From Frankia sp. AgB1.9 (GTDB taxonomy: Bacteria; Actinomycetota; Actinomycetes; Frankiales; Frankiaceae), in the NCBI RefSeq assembly GCF_016786355.1, contig NZ_JADWYX010000044.1, positions 1 through 64,000 on the forward strand: DNA of 64,000 nucleotides, written 5' to 3'. A program made the position numbers and the translations under genes. A model generated the notes under the pieces. The model searched no databases. It saw nothing but the letters and a program-made list of their open reading frames with translations, and was not told where the DNA came from. Positions 42,710 through 53,545 of this stretch are shown here, in pieces. Within the stretch, counting starts at the first letter, position 1, and every line of letters starts with the position of its first letter.

Positions 42710-43693
42710 TCAGGCGGTCGGCTGGGCGTCCTGGTCCGGCACGATCTGGGCCGCGTCCCAGAACTGCTCGAAGTGGTTGCGGTGCTCCGAGACCATGTCG
42801 TCGCGAAGGACCAGCTGGGTGCCCACGATCGTCGGCCGGCCGTCGCCGCGCGGGTCCATCCGCGAGATGGTGGCCACCTGGTAGCAGACCTCGTTGTCGA
42901 ACAGGATGAAGTCCGTCACCGTGCTGGGCGGCACCGACGGCAGCAGGTCCGACGGCAGGACGCGGACCTCGACGCCGACCGCCGTGTGCTGCCGGCACAC
43001 CGCCCGCAACGACGCGTCATCCGACGCGATCGAGCGGTTGAGCACGAAGATCCGCCGGATCCGCACGCCCCGCCCGACCGCGTCCTGCTGGGACTCCAGG
43101 TACCGCAGGCCCGGCTCGCTCTCCCAGAAGCCGTCCTCGTAGCCCTGCGTCCCGGCGTCGACGCTCGGGAGGCTGGTCGCGTCGATGGTGTCGCGCGCGG
43201 CCCTGGTCAGGCTGAGCAGCCACTCGTTCTCCTCGGCCGGGTAGGAGACGTGCCCGTTGCCGAGCTCCTTGAGCAGTCGGGACATCCGTCGGATCTCGCC
43301 GTGCGCGAAGTCGTAGCGCAGTCGCGCCTCGGGGCCGATCTGGACGGCGTTGCGGAAGAACTCGATCAGCTCCTCGCGGTTCGAGGTCTGCTCGAACAGG
43401 TCGACCACCTGGCTGACGCCAGTCATGCGCCGCTCGATCAGCGCCGTCATCCGGTCGCCGTGCTCGCGCAGCCCCCGCTCCACGCCCTCGATCCGCTGCT
43501 CGAAATCAATGAGGAACTGGACGACGAGCGCCACTCCGCCGAGAAACGCGGAAAGAGTGAGCTGCCAGATCAGCGGCTGGTCGGTGAGGTTGGTGATGAG
43601 AAACGCGACAAACCCGGTAGCCGCGGCCACGATCACCCGTCGGACCACGCTCTGCACTGCCGTAAACCGCGGTGGCGACCCCTCGGAACTCAT
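42710..43693 (-). CDS. membrane-anchored hypothetical protein, last gene of the SCO2525-SCO2521-type operon
   Basis: This 327-residue protein has two membrane helices near the N-terminus (VIVAAATGFVAFLITNLTD; LTLSAFLGGVALVVQFLID). A coiled-coil-like stretch follows (EQRIEGVERGLREHGDRMTA). The ~190-residue cytosolic domain contains RIRRIFVLNRSIASDDASLR and VEVRVLPSDLLPSVPPSTVT, in a strand/helix order that recalls phospholipase-D-like or receiver-type folds without their catalytic motifs. Its start overlaps the stop of the SCO2521-like gene by 4 bases. Position at the end of a conserved operon suggests it tethers or senses for that system. Function unknown. Confidence 0.75.
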   Translation of the reverse strand: MSSEGSPPRFTAVQSVVRRVIVAAATGFVAFLITNLTDQPLIWQLTLSAFLGGVALVVQFLIDFEQRIEGVERGLREHGDRMTALIERRMTGVSQVVDLFEQTSNREELIEFFRNAVQIGPEARLRYDFAHGEIRRMSRLLKELGNGHVSYPAEENEWLLSLTRAARDTIDATSLPSVDAGTQGYEDGFWESEPGLRYLESQQDAVGRGVRIRRIFVLNRSIASDDASLRAVCRQHTAVGVEVRVLPSDLLPSVPPSTVTDFILFDNEVCYQVATISRMDPRGDGRPTIVGTQLVLRDDMVSEHRNHFEQFWDAAQIVPDQDAQPTA

Positions 43694-44757
43694 AACCTAT
43701 CTGTCTGTCCTTCCCATCCACGGCTGAGCAGACCGATCATCGAGAGTGCCAGCTGGTCCCTGATCTGGTCGACCAGGCTCGTCCACTGCCGGCTGAATCC
43801 GGGATGGCGGTCGAGGCCGGCCCAGACCGGCGCCAGCTCCTCGGCCACATGGGCCCCGGGCATCCACAGCGGCAGCAGATGCGTCACCACCGGGCGCGAC
43901 CGGCGTATCAGCTCCTCCCCCGACGTTCCGCCCGCCCGAGCACCGTCGACGACGCGGCCGACGGTGGTAAGCAGCCAGTCGTGCAGCGCCACGTCCTCAC
44001 ACAGCCGGACCGCTGGCGCCGGGTCACGACCCGACACGGTGAGCGAAATAGTACGCAACGCATCATCGTGAATCGCGAATATCGCGGAATCCGCCCGAAT
44101 AGGGCCATCCTGGTCATCGACGCGGATCGCGAAGCGCAGCCGGGTACGCTGCGCGCGCAGTCCGAGACCCCGGTCGAGCGCCGGATGGCCCTGGACCTGG
44201 TCAAGGACCGCCGCCGCCGCGCCGCCGAGGTCGAGCTCCGCGCCGCCGGCGGGCACCGGTTCGGGCCGCAGGAAGCCGGTGGCGAGATCGTCCGGGGCGG
44301 CCTTGGCTGACGCGTACACGACACCGGGAGTGGCCAGAAAGTCTGACCAGGGCGGCCGGAAGTCCCAGTCCCGGGTGGCGACCGCGGTCCAGGCGCTGGC
44401 CTGGAGCACCCGCCCGCCGAGGACGGCCGCGCCGGCCAGCACCGTGCCGACGGTCTCGACCCGGCGGCGCTGACCGGAGGCCAGCAGGCAGTGCACTCCG
44501 GTGACCAGATCGGGCGAGCGGGCGTACGCGATCGGCCGGGTGGCGAGCCGGACCCGGCCCGCCGGCTTCAGCCGCAGCACCTCCTGCGCCGTCGACCCGG
44601 TGATCGGCACCGAGTTGCGCAACACCGTGGTGCGGACCTCACCGAGCAGCAGCCAGGGCCGGCCGGGCTCCGGCGCCGCGAGCCGCCCCGGCGTCGGCGT
44701 GGCGCCCCGGGCGACCGGAACGGCGCCCTGAGCGGGCGACTGACCGGCCCGCGGCAT
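43690..44757 (-). CDS. SCO2521-family protein
   Basis: The 355-residue product from 44757 is recognised by order in the conserved block and by pattern: WLLLGEVRTTVLRNSVPITG, LRLKPAGRVRLATRPIAYAR, SPDLVTGVHCLLASGQRRRV. The C-terminal half has AIFAIHDDALRTISLTVSG and VALHDWLLTTVGRVVDGAR. No enzyme motif is known for this family. It overlaps the upstream SCO2522-like stop (base 44757) and the downstream membrane protein gene (4 bases), indicating strict co-translation. Confidence 0.8.
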   Translation of the reverse strand: MPRAGQSPAQGAVPVARGATPTPGRLAAPEPGRPWLLLGEVRTTVLRNSVPITGSTAQEVLRLKPAGRVRLATRPIAYARSPDLVTGVHCLLASGQRRRVETVGTVLAGAAVLGGRVLQASAWTAVATRDWDFRPPWSDFLATPGVVYASAKAAPDDLATGFLRPEPVPAGGAELDLGGAAAAVLDQVQGHPALDRGLGLRAQRTRLRFAIRVDDQDGPIRADSAIFAIHDDALRTISLTVSGRDPAPAVRLCEDVALHDWLLTTVGRVVDGARAGGTSGEELIRRSRPVVTHLLPLWMPGAHVAEELAPVWAGLDRHPGFSRQWTSLVDQIRDQLALSMIGLLSRGWEGQTDRL

Positions 44758-45791
44758 CAGGAACCCAGGAAGACGTACGAAAGCCGGTCCGGTACGGCCC
44801 TAGGCAACGGCGTCCCTTCCTGGCCGGCGCGCGTCAGCGCCTGCTCGGCGACCACGGGGTCGGTGGCGACCTGGGCGAGGATCGTGCGCACCGCATGCTC
44901 GACCGGGAAGAACCGGGAGTCCAGCACGGACATCGCCCGGTACGCGCAGAACGGCGCGACCCGGTCGGCCAGCTGGATCACCGGTGGCAGCTCGGCCCAG
45001 CGGGTCGGCAACGCGTCGACGTCCATCCGGACCGGGTTCACGGCGCTGCGCCCCGCGACCCGCAGCAGCCCGAGCCGCAGCAGCTGCCAGACCCCGGCCA
45101 GCATCGGGCAGGACCACACCCGTGCGTCTCGCGGCACGTCCCACAGCTCGACGTCGACGAACACCGAGTGCCGGCGGGCCGCGTTCTCCCGCGGCGGGGC
45201 CCAGCGCGTCTCGCCGGCCATCGCGGCGGCCGGGCGGGCGCCGTCGGCGCCGGGCGTCCGCTCACCGTTGGACAGCCAGCCGATCTGCGCGGGCGTGGGG
45301 CGCACGCCGGTGGCGCCGAACGGTGGATCGGCCACCAGTGCCGCCTCGACCAGCGCGGCCAGCGAGATCTCACCGTCGTCATCGGCCGGGAACGAACCGG
45401 CGCCGCCGGCGGTCGGCCGGGATGTGGGGGCGGCCGGGCGCGGCGCGGTGGCGCAGGCCGACTCGCGGGCGATGTAGTCGACCCGGAGCCCGGCGCCGGC
45501 CGCGGCGGTGACCAGCTGGCCGATCACGTCGGCTGGGGAGCCCGGCGCGCTGAAGTAGTCGTCGATGAGCAGGCAGGTGCTCACCCGCAGGCGGGACTGC
45601 GGCACCCGGGCCACCGCGGCCAGCCGTGGGGGGTCGACCCAGGGCGCGATCCGCGCGAAATGCGCCCCGAGATCGGCGTCCGGCGCGGTCAGGTCCTCCA
45701 TGTAGAGGTGGCCGAGCTCGACCGACAGGTGCGCCAGCGGCACGGCCTCGACCCGCGGCTCGGCGCTCGTCTCGTGAAACACGGTGTCCAC
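44757..45791 (-). CDS. SCO2522-family protein
   Basis: I set the start at GTG 45791 (VDTVFHETSAEPRVEAVP), behind a GTCGGGCGG ribosome site; another GTG at 45803 is possible. The 344-residue product has VPLAHLSVELGHLYMEDLTA at the N-terminus, then RLRVSTCLLIDDYFSAPGSP, and a C-terminal part with HSVFVDVELWDVPRDARVWS and CPMLAGVWQLLRLGLLRVAG. These are hallmarks of the SCO2522 family, of unknown activity. An acidic DDYF motif might be functional. It starts 35 bases after the ParA-like gene ends and lies inside the six-gene operon. Confidence 0.8.
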   Translation of the reverse strand: MDTVFHETSAEPRVEAVPLAHLSVELGHLYMEDLTAPDADLGAHFARIAPWVDPPRLAAVARVPQSRLRVSTCLLIDDYFSAPGSPADVIGQLVTAAAGAGLRVDYIARESACATAPRPAAPTSRPTAGGAGSFPADDDGEISLAALVEAALVADPPFGATGVRPTPAQIGWLSNGERTPGADGARPAAAMAGETRWAPPRENAARRHSVFVDVELWDVPRDARVWSCPMLAGVWQLLRLGLLRVAGRSAVNPVRMDVDALPTRWAELPPVIQLADRVAPFCAYRAMSVLDSRFFPVEHAVRTILAQVATDPVVAEQALTRAGQEGTPLPRAVPDRLSYVFLGS

Positions 45792-45826
45792 GCCGCCCGA
45801 CACGACTCCGTCCGGCGCGTGCTCGC

Positions 45827-46747
45827 TCAGAGCCCGCTCCAGAACACGTCGTCGACCAGACGTCGGGCGACCTGGTCGAACGCCCGGGTGGTCTCGGCGT
45901 TGGCGACCCCGGCGAGGTGCACGTCGTTGTCGGTGATCAGCTGTTCGCGCCACTGCAGCAGCGGGTCGAGCGGCACCTCGGCGAGCAGCGCGGTCCGCCC
46001 CACTCCGAGCTTCGCGGCGAGCTCCTGCAGGTCACGGTTGCAGTCCTGCAGCCAGGCCGCCTGGGTCGGGCGCAGGCCGGCGAGCTGGGCCGAGCCGGGG
46101 TCGAGCACGGCCGTGCGCACGAACCGCATCGCGTCCTCCAGCTCGACCCGGTCGTGGCCGCAGCGCTTGCCGACGTCGAGCAGCCCGTTCTCCTCGAAGG
46201 CGAGCCCCGCGGCGGCGATGATGTGCTGGCGGGTCCAGCGGTGGAACAGCAGCCAGCGGGCCCGGACGGCGGCGAGCGCGTCACTGGCGGTGGCCGCCAG
46301 CGACATCTCCGCCGCGTAGGACCGCCCGGCGCTCAGGTCGACGAAGATGACGTCGAACTCGTCGTCGAGCCGGAGGAACAGCCGCCGGCACTGGTCGGCC
46401 AGGCCGTTGCTCGCGGGGAACTCCCCGCCGCCCTTGTCTCCCGGCACGAGCACGAGCCGGCCGGACGAGAGTGGGTGGCGGCGCAGCTCGCGACGGTCCG
46501 ACCGAGACCAGATGTCGATCTGCTCGGGCTCGCTGGCCTGCCCGGCGAAGTAGGAGTGGAGGCCGGCACCGGACGCCGTGCCATGGCTGGCCATCTCGAT
46601 ACCGAAGATCGCGCCCGACGTCGGCGAGCCGAAGTCGAAGTCGAGGTAGCAGACGTTGTGGCCACGCAGCGCGAGGCGATAGGCGACGTTGCAGCCGGTG
46701 ACCGACCGACCGGTGCCGCCCTTGTCCGAGACCGCGAACACGAGCAC
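45827..46747 (-). CDS. SCO2523-type ParA/MinD-like P-loop protein with variant Walker A
   Basis: The 306-residue product from GTG 46747 begins MLVFAVSDKGGTGRSVTGCN. This is the deviant ParA P-loop in which the usual GK(T/S) lysine is Arg (GGTGRS), while the signature lysine of DKGG is kept. A MinD-like strand with Asp follows (VCYLDFDFGSPTSGAIFG), then DEFDVIFVDLSAGRSYAAEM (Walker B). Loss of the canonical P-loop Lys suggests altered nucleotide hydrolysis or binding only. The block SCO2521-SCO2525 is conserved in many actinobacteria and its function is not established. Gap to the upstream SCO2524-like gene is 3 bases. Confidence 0.85.
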   Translation of the reverse strand: MLVFAVSDKGGTGRSVTGCNVAYRLALRGHNVCYLDFDFGSPTSGAIFGIEMASHGTASGAGLHSYFAGQASEPEQIDIWSRSDRRELRRHPLSSGRLVLVPGDKGGGEFPASNGLADQCRRLFLRLDDEFDVIFVDLSAGRSYAAEMSLAATASDALAAVRARWLLFHRWTRQHIIAAAGLAFEENGLLDVGKRCGHDRVELEDAMRFVRTAVLDPGSAQLAGLRPTQAAWLQDCNRDLQELAAKLGVGRTALLAEVPLDPLLQWREQLITDNDVHLAGVANAETTRAFDQVARRLVDDVFWSGL

Positions 46748-46750
46748 GCG

Positions 46751-48595
46751 TCAGCCGCTCCTGGTGACTCGGCGCCGGGCGACGACCAGGCGGTCGATCT
46801 CCAGGAGGACCTGGTTCAGGATCGCGATGGCGGTGCCCGGCCGGTTCGTGCTCAGCTCCTTGGCCCGGTCCAGCTGGTCACCGATCAGTTCCAGCTCGTT
46901 GAGCATCGCCTGCCCGGCCGTCATCGAGCCGAAGAGCAGCTCCTGGTTGTAGAGGTGGTCGGCCTCGTTGAGCAGGTCCTGGCAGTCGGAGACCAGGCCG
47001 GGCCCGCGCAGCGGCTCCGCCTCGACCGCGCCGGCGGACACGCACAGACACTCGGCGACCCGCTCGGTCAGGTACCAGGACGGCAGCTCGTGATGGCTCT
47101 CCACCCCCGAGAACGCCTGAGCCGGGTCGTCCCAGAGCCCGGAACCGGGACCACCGGCGATGCGGCGGACCGCCAGGTGGTCCCAGACGTCGTCGGACAG
47201 GTCGAGCAGCCGGTTGCGCAGGTCGGTGCCGCGGGCGACGGTGGCCAGCCTCGTCGAGCGCTTGAGCAGCGCGGTCGAGAAGTCCGTCACCGGCCAGACG
47301 ACCTGCGGGCCGAACTCCTCGGCGCCGTACAGGTTGAGCTCGACGCCGGCGACGTGCAGGTCGATCGCGGAGTCGTCGGCGACCGCGCGCCGGGTGACGC
47401 GGCCACGGCCGGCGAGCTCGCGCAGGATCTCCCCGACGCGGCTGAGCTCGGAGTCGACGGCCCGGCGGCGGATCAGCTCCGAGGAGACGACGGAGGACAC
47501 CAGGACCGAGTAGTAGTCGGACTCACGGCCGTCGGTGGTGCGCCACGGGATGTCCTCCAGCGGCCAGCGGCCGGCGCCGAACATGGCGACCGTGCCCCAG
47601 TAGCGCTGGGTCAGCTCCCACCGCAGCTGTAGCAGCCGCGCGATGCGTTGCTGCTCGTCGTTGAGCAGGTTGAGGATCTGGGTCCGCGCCGAGAAGAGGT
47701 CCTCGAGGCCGTCGAGAGCGGTCACGGTGAAGTACAGGAACGGACGGTCCTCGGCGACGCCGTCCGGCTGCGAGATCGAGGGGCGCAGCGTCTCCAGGAC
47801 GTCGACGGCCGGCGAGCCGGCGATCACGCCCCAGGACCAGCCGCACTCGAACAGCAGGTTGTCGTTGTCGAGCACCTCACCGCGGCCCGAGCCGACGTTG
47901 AGGTCGCGCAGGCCGGCTCGTACCTGCCGCAGCGCGTTGCGCAGGTCTCGCTCCAGCTCGGACTGCGGCACCCCGGCCTGGTTCGCGGTCCGGACGAGCG
48001 CCTCGCCCTGTTCCGAGCCCGCCGGGAAGGCCTGGATGGAGAAGCTGCGCATCAGGCCGACCATCGCCGCGGTCAGCCGCAGGCTCGCCGCCTCCTCCAC
48101 GGACCGCAGCTCGTCGAGCAGCCGGCCGCGCCGGACGGTGGCGCGGAAGCCGCGGACGAAACCGATCGCCGCGAGCATCAGGGTGATCGACATGGAGAAC
48201 GAGTCGACCACGTCCAGCGAGCGCTGATGCGCGGTCAGCGCCTCGGCGGAGTTACGGGACCGGAAGTAGCTGCCTCCGGCGAAGGTGGGGGTCCCGTCCG
48301 GATTGGTGTACCGCTCCAGGTACTCGCCCAGCCTGCGGACCAGCATCTTCGGGATCTCGACCGAGTCGCCGAGCGTGGTTAACGCCTCCAGCACGTCCGA
48401 CGCCGTGTGGTCCGGCTGGTCAAGCCGGAAACCGTCGACGATGGACGCCGGATACATCAGGCAGAGCAACTGCTCGGCATCGCTGATGGAGTTCTCCGCG
48501 TCTCGGCCGCCCCATTGCCACTTGGGTGCCTCATAGGAGTACTCAGCAGCCGATTTCCACAGCTCCAGCAGGCGCTGCCGCGGTTCGACCCGCAC
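46751..48595 (-). CDS. SCO2524-family protein
   Basis: The 614-residue product from 48595 starts MRVEPRQRLLELWKSAAEYS. Landmarks: GGRDAENSISDAEQLLCLMY, TFAGGSYFRSRNSAEALTAH, SLDVVDSFSMSITLMLAAIG, VLDNDNLLFECGWSWGVIAG and FLYFTVTALDGLEDLFSART. The rest is helical. It is the largest protein of the operon. No catalytic motif is recognised; the aromatic-rich, charged N-terminal part may bind a polymer or protein partner. It lies between the methyltransferase-type SCO2525 gene (19 bases upstream) and the ParA-like gene. Confidence 0.8.
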   Translation of the reverse strand: MRVEPRQRLLELWKSAAEYSYEAPKWQWGGRDAENSISDAEQLLCLMYPASIVDGFRLDQPDHTASDVLEALTTLGDSVEIPKMLVRRLGEYLERYTNPDGTPTFAGGSYFRSRNSAEALTAHQRSLDVVDSFSMSITLMLAAIGFVRGFRATVRRGRLLDELRSVEEAASLRLTAAMVGLMRSFSIQAFPAGSEQGEALVRTANQAGVPQSELERDLRNALRQVRAGLRDLNVGSGRGEVLDNDNLLFECGWSWGVIAGSPAVDVLETLRPSISQPDGVAEDRPFLYFTVTALDGLEDLFSARTQILNLLNDEQQRIARLLQLRWELTQRYWGTVAMFGAGRWPLEDIPWRTTDGRESDYYSVLVSSVVSSELIRRRAVDSELSRVGEILRELAGRGRVTRRAVADDSAIDLHVAGVELNLYGAEEFGPQVVWPVTDFSTALLKRSTRLATVARGTDLRNRLLDLSDDVWDHLAVRRIAGGPGSGLWDDPAQAFSGVESHHELPSWYLTERVAECLCVSAGAVEAEPLRGPGLVSDCQDLLNEADHLYNQELLFGSMTAGQAMLNELELIGDQLDRAKELSTNRPGTAIAILNQVLLEIDRLVVARRRVTRSG

Positions 48596-48614
48596 TGTCC
48601 TGGCCTTTCCCCTG

Positions 48615-49472
48615 CTACCGAGCGGTCTTTGCGCCGAGCGCGACGATCATTCCGGTGTAACCCTCACGAAGCGGATTGTCCGCCAGTGCGATTCTTTCCA
48701 CAACCACCTCGGTCCGTGCCGACAGCCGGGTCGTGACGTCCTCCAGGCTCACCGGCACCGCGGGGAAGTGCTCGGTGCCGACCTCGTAGCCCGTCGACCT
48801 CTCCATGAAGGCCGCGGCGAATGGCGCGCCGGGGCGCAGCGCGTCGACGAACCCGTCGACGGCCGCCGCGAACTCCTGGCGTCGAGACGAGATCGACTCG
48901 GCGACGAAGAACATCGTCGCCAGGTCCCACCGTTCGTCACGCGGGTCGAAGAGGCTGCCCTGCACCACCGAGGCCACCCGGGCCAGCTCCGCCCTCGGGT
49001 CGGCCACCGCGGCGTACGCGGGCCGCCGGGTCAGCAGCTCCCAGAAGGGATCCCAGGTCCGGCCGAACTCCTTGACCTCACGGCGCAGCCATTCGCAGTT
49101 ACTGGGCGAGTACTCGACGAGCTCCAGATGGTCGACCCAGGGCAGCATGGCGAGCGCCGGGTAGAGATTCGGCCCGGCGCCGAGATCGGCGCCGACCAGG
49201 CCGGAATCCCGCGGGTCCTCGCCGCGTGCCGCGAAGTGGGCGGCGAAATGATCCCGCACCCGTTCGAGAATCTGCTGGTCGTCGGCGCGCAACGTCTTGT
49301 AGTTGTGGTCGACATAGGCCGTCGGGTCGAACCGGTCCCACTGGAAGTCGGCATTACCGAGGCGGTCGTCGGCCCGCTCGGAGTGGCGCCGCTCCTGCTC
49401 CGGCAGGGCGCCGCTTGTCCGCTCCGCAGGCCGTGCGGGACCGTTGGACGAGCTTCGCGCCGTTGTGGACAT
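48615..49472 (-). CDS. SCO2525-family SAM-dependent methyltransferase
   Basis: The 285-residue product starts at ATG 49472. After a Ser/Arg-rich ~50-residue leader come DPTAYVDHNYKTLRADDQQI, the SAM-binding motif (GLVGADLGAGPNLYPALAML), the acidic strand (DHLELVEYSPSNCEWLRREV) and WDLATMFFVAESISSRRQEF. The fold resembles NNMT/PNMT/TEMT-like N-methyltransferases. The substrate is unknown. It is the first gene of the operon that continues through SCO2524-, 2523-, 2522- and 2521-like genes, so its promoter lies in 49473-49975, divergent from the GNAT gene. Confidence 0.87.
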   Translation of the reverse strand: MSTTARSSSNGPARPAERTSGALPEQERRHSERADDRLGNADFQWDRFDPTAYVDHNYKTLRADDQQILERVRDHFAAHFAARGEDPRDSGLVGADLGAGPNLYPALAMLPWVDHLELVEYSPSNCEWLRREVKEFGRTWDPFWELLTRRPAYAAVADPRAELARVASVVQGSLFDPRDERWDLATMFFVAESISSRRQEFAAAVDGFVDALRPGAPFAAAFMERSTGYEVGTEHFPAVPVSLEDVTTRLSARTEVVVERIALADNPLREGYTGMIVALGAKTAR

Positions 49473-49975
49473 GGGAACTGCCTTCTCGTTTTGCGGGGAC
49501 AGGGATCAGATGACGATGCGCGTCTACACGAACAGGTCCGCCAGCGGGAGGAGCGCCGCGGACCGCGGCGAAGCTGGAGCAAGCACCGGGCGACACCCCG
49601 GCTTCCGGCGGTGGCCGTACAACCAGGCTACTGTCGACAGGCTACGCGTGTTGTGCACGGACGGTCACGATTTTGGATCCTGATGGTGTCAGGATGACAT
49701 CCCCCCATGCCCCAACGCCACCGACCACGCCGACCGCCGCTCTGCGCGACCGGATTGGGTCATTCTTGCATAGCCCGGATCGACCCCCGGCAGCAGGTCA
49801 GGCACGTTTTGACACTCCCGCCCGCCGTCCGCTCGGTTAGCGAATTTTGCGGATCGCCGAAACACAATCGACATCTGCCTCATGATGACCCCAGCACCGG
49901 GAACGGTACGTAACACGCCGATCACCGTGATCGGCTGGGCAGCTCGACCGTCGGCAGGGAACGGGACACCGCGCA
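49473..49975. other. divergent intergenic region between SCO2525-like and GNAT genes
   Basis: About 500 bases with no supported gene. It should contain promoters for both flanking operons. I see no conserved riboswitch or strong hairpin. Confidence 0.5.
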
Positions 49976-50620
49976 ATGGACAGACTGAGTAGTTGGACGG
50001 GGCAGCCTCAGGACGGAGCCGGCCGGGGCCGGGCACGCGCCCGGGGCGGGCCGGACGGGCCACAGCCGGACCACAGGAAGGCGCCCCCGCCGCCGCCCGC
50101 GGGAGGCCGGGTGGCCTGGGCGCCGCCATCCCAGATACGGGCACTCCGGCCGAACGAGATCACCGTCGTCGCGGAGCTGGACCAGAAGATCTTCGGGAGC
50201 CTCGCCTACCCGTTCTTCGTGCTGCGCCAGCTGTCCGACGTGCACCAGGACGATCTGCTGGTGCTGGAGGAGCACGGGGTGTTACGCGGCTACTCGTTCG
50301 GGGTCACCGGGTCGGTCGCCGGGCTCGGCTGGATTCTCGGGCTCGGCGTGGAGCCGGCGGCGCGTGGCCGCGGCTACGGCGAGCGCCTGATGCGGGCCTC
50401 GTTCGAGCGACTGGCCGCGCACCGGGTCGACCGGGTCCGGCTGACCGTCGACGGCGAGAACGAGGCGGCCGTGGGCCTCTACCGCAAGCTGGGTTTCACC
50501 CTCCTGCGGGAGGTCGAGAACTACCTGGGCCCTGGCGAGTCCCGCCTGCTGCTGGAGGCGTCCGTCCCGGCACTGACCGGACGGCCCACGCCGGGCGCCA
50601 CCGACCACGTCGAGGCCTGA
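49976..50620 (+). CDS. GNAT-family N-acetyltransferase
   Basis: The 214-residue product from ATG 49976 has a disordered Gly/Arg/Pro-rich N-terminus (about 1-50) followed by one GNAT domain. Acceptor-side segments (NEITVVAELDQKIFG; PFFVLRQLSDVHQDDLLVLE) precede the acetyl-CoA-binding motif A (GWILGLGVEPAARGRGYGER), with the R-G-R-G-Y-G pyrophosphate loop. Motif B is VRLTVDGENEAAVGLYRKLG with the conserved Tyr. The layout resembles RimI-like acetyltransferases, which modify amines of small molecules or protein N-termini. It stands alone and ends convergently with sdhB across a strong hairpin. Confidence 0.88.
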   Translation: MDRLSSWTGQPQDGAGRGRARARGGPDGPQPDHRKAPPPPPAGGRVAWAPPSQIRALRPNEITVVAELDQKIFGSLAYPFFVLRQLSDVHQDDLLVLEEHGVLRGYSFGVTGSVAGLGWILGLGVEPAARGRGYGERLMRASFERLAAHRVDRVRLTVDGENEAAVGLYRKLGFTLLREVENYLGPGESRLLLEASVPALTGRPTPGATDHVEA

Positions 50621-50677
50621 CCCGCCCGCGCCCACCGGGGACCCCAGCACATCGAACTACGGCGGCACCCCGAACGC

Positions 50678-50719
50678 GTACCGGCCGGGCCAGGTCCGAG
50701 GACCCGGCCCGGCCGGTAC
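50678..50719. terminator. long perfect hairpin between convergent GNAT and sdhB genes
   Basis: Arms GTACCGGCCGGGCC (50678-50691) and GGCCCGGCCGGTAC (50706-50719) pair perfectly. The interior GGTCC/GGACC adds five more pairs after one mismatch, leaving a 2-base loop. A smaller hairpin, AACCGTC-A-GACGGTT, follows at 50736-50750. There is no T-tract, as is usual in high-GC actinobacterial bidirectional terminators. It would stop both convergent transcripts. Confidence 0.85.
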
Positions 50720-50768
50720 GTCGTGCGGGTGCCGAAACCGTCAGACGGTTCCGGCGCGGTGCGGGTGC

Positions 50769-51514
50769 CTAGCGCTTGCCCGACAGCGACGCGCGCAGGA
50801 ACTCCTTGTTCAGCCGGGCGATGCTCGACTGCGGGATGCCCTTGGGGCAGGCGTTGGTGCACTCGCCGGTGTTCGTGCAGCCACCGAAGCCCTCGGCGTC
50901 CATCTGCTCGACCATGTTCAGCACCCGGCTCGCGCGCTCCGGCTGGCCCTGGGGCAGCACGTTGAGGTGCGAGATCTTCGCCGAGACGAACAGCATCGAC
51001 GACCCGTTCGGGCAGGCCGCGACGCACGCGCCGCAGCCGATGCACTCCGCGTTCTCGAACGCGAGGTCGGCGTCCGGCTTCGGCACCAGCTGGGAGTGCG
51101 CCTCCGGGGCCGCGCCGGTGGAGACGCTGACATAGCCGCCGGACTGGATGATCCGGTCGAACGCCGACCGGTCGACCATCAGGTCCTTGACCACGGGGAA
51201 CGCCGCCGAACGCCAGGGCTCGACGACGATCGTGTCGCCGTCGGAGAACGAGCGCATGTGCAGCTGACAGGTCGTGGTCAGGGTCTGCGGGCCGTGCGGG
51301 GCACCGTTGACCACCATGCCGCAGGAGCCGCAGATGCCCTCGCGACAGTCGTGGTCGAAGGTGACCGGGATCGCCCCGTCGAGGATGAGCTTCTCGTTGA
51401 GGACGTCGAGCATCTCCAGGAACGACATGTCAGGGCTGACGTCGTCCAGCTGGTAGTCGACGAGCTCGCCCGGGGACTCCGGTCCGGTCTGCCGCCAGAT
51501 GCGCAGGGTGAGTT

Positions 51515-51518
<4 letters not shown>
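50769..51518 (-). CDS. sdhB: succinate dehydrogenase iron-sulfur subunit
   Basis: The 249-residue product starts at ATG 51518, overlapping the sdhA stop by 4 bases. It has the three cluster motifs in order. The [2Fe-2S] motif is DHDCREGICGSCGMVVNG plus the later CQLHM. The [4Fe-4S] motif is ECIGCGACVAACPNGSS. The [3Fe-4S]-type motif is GGCTNTGECTNACPKGIPQ. The subunit passes electrons from the flavoprotein to the membrane haem/quinone subunit in the respiratory chain. The sequence type fits the SdhCAB (B-type, single membrane subunit) family common in actinobacteria. It is the last gene of the operon and ends in the hairpin region. Confidence 0.95.
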
Positions 51519-53542
<2,024 letters not shown>

Positions 53543-53545
53543 TGA

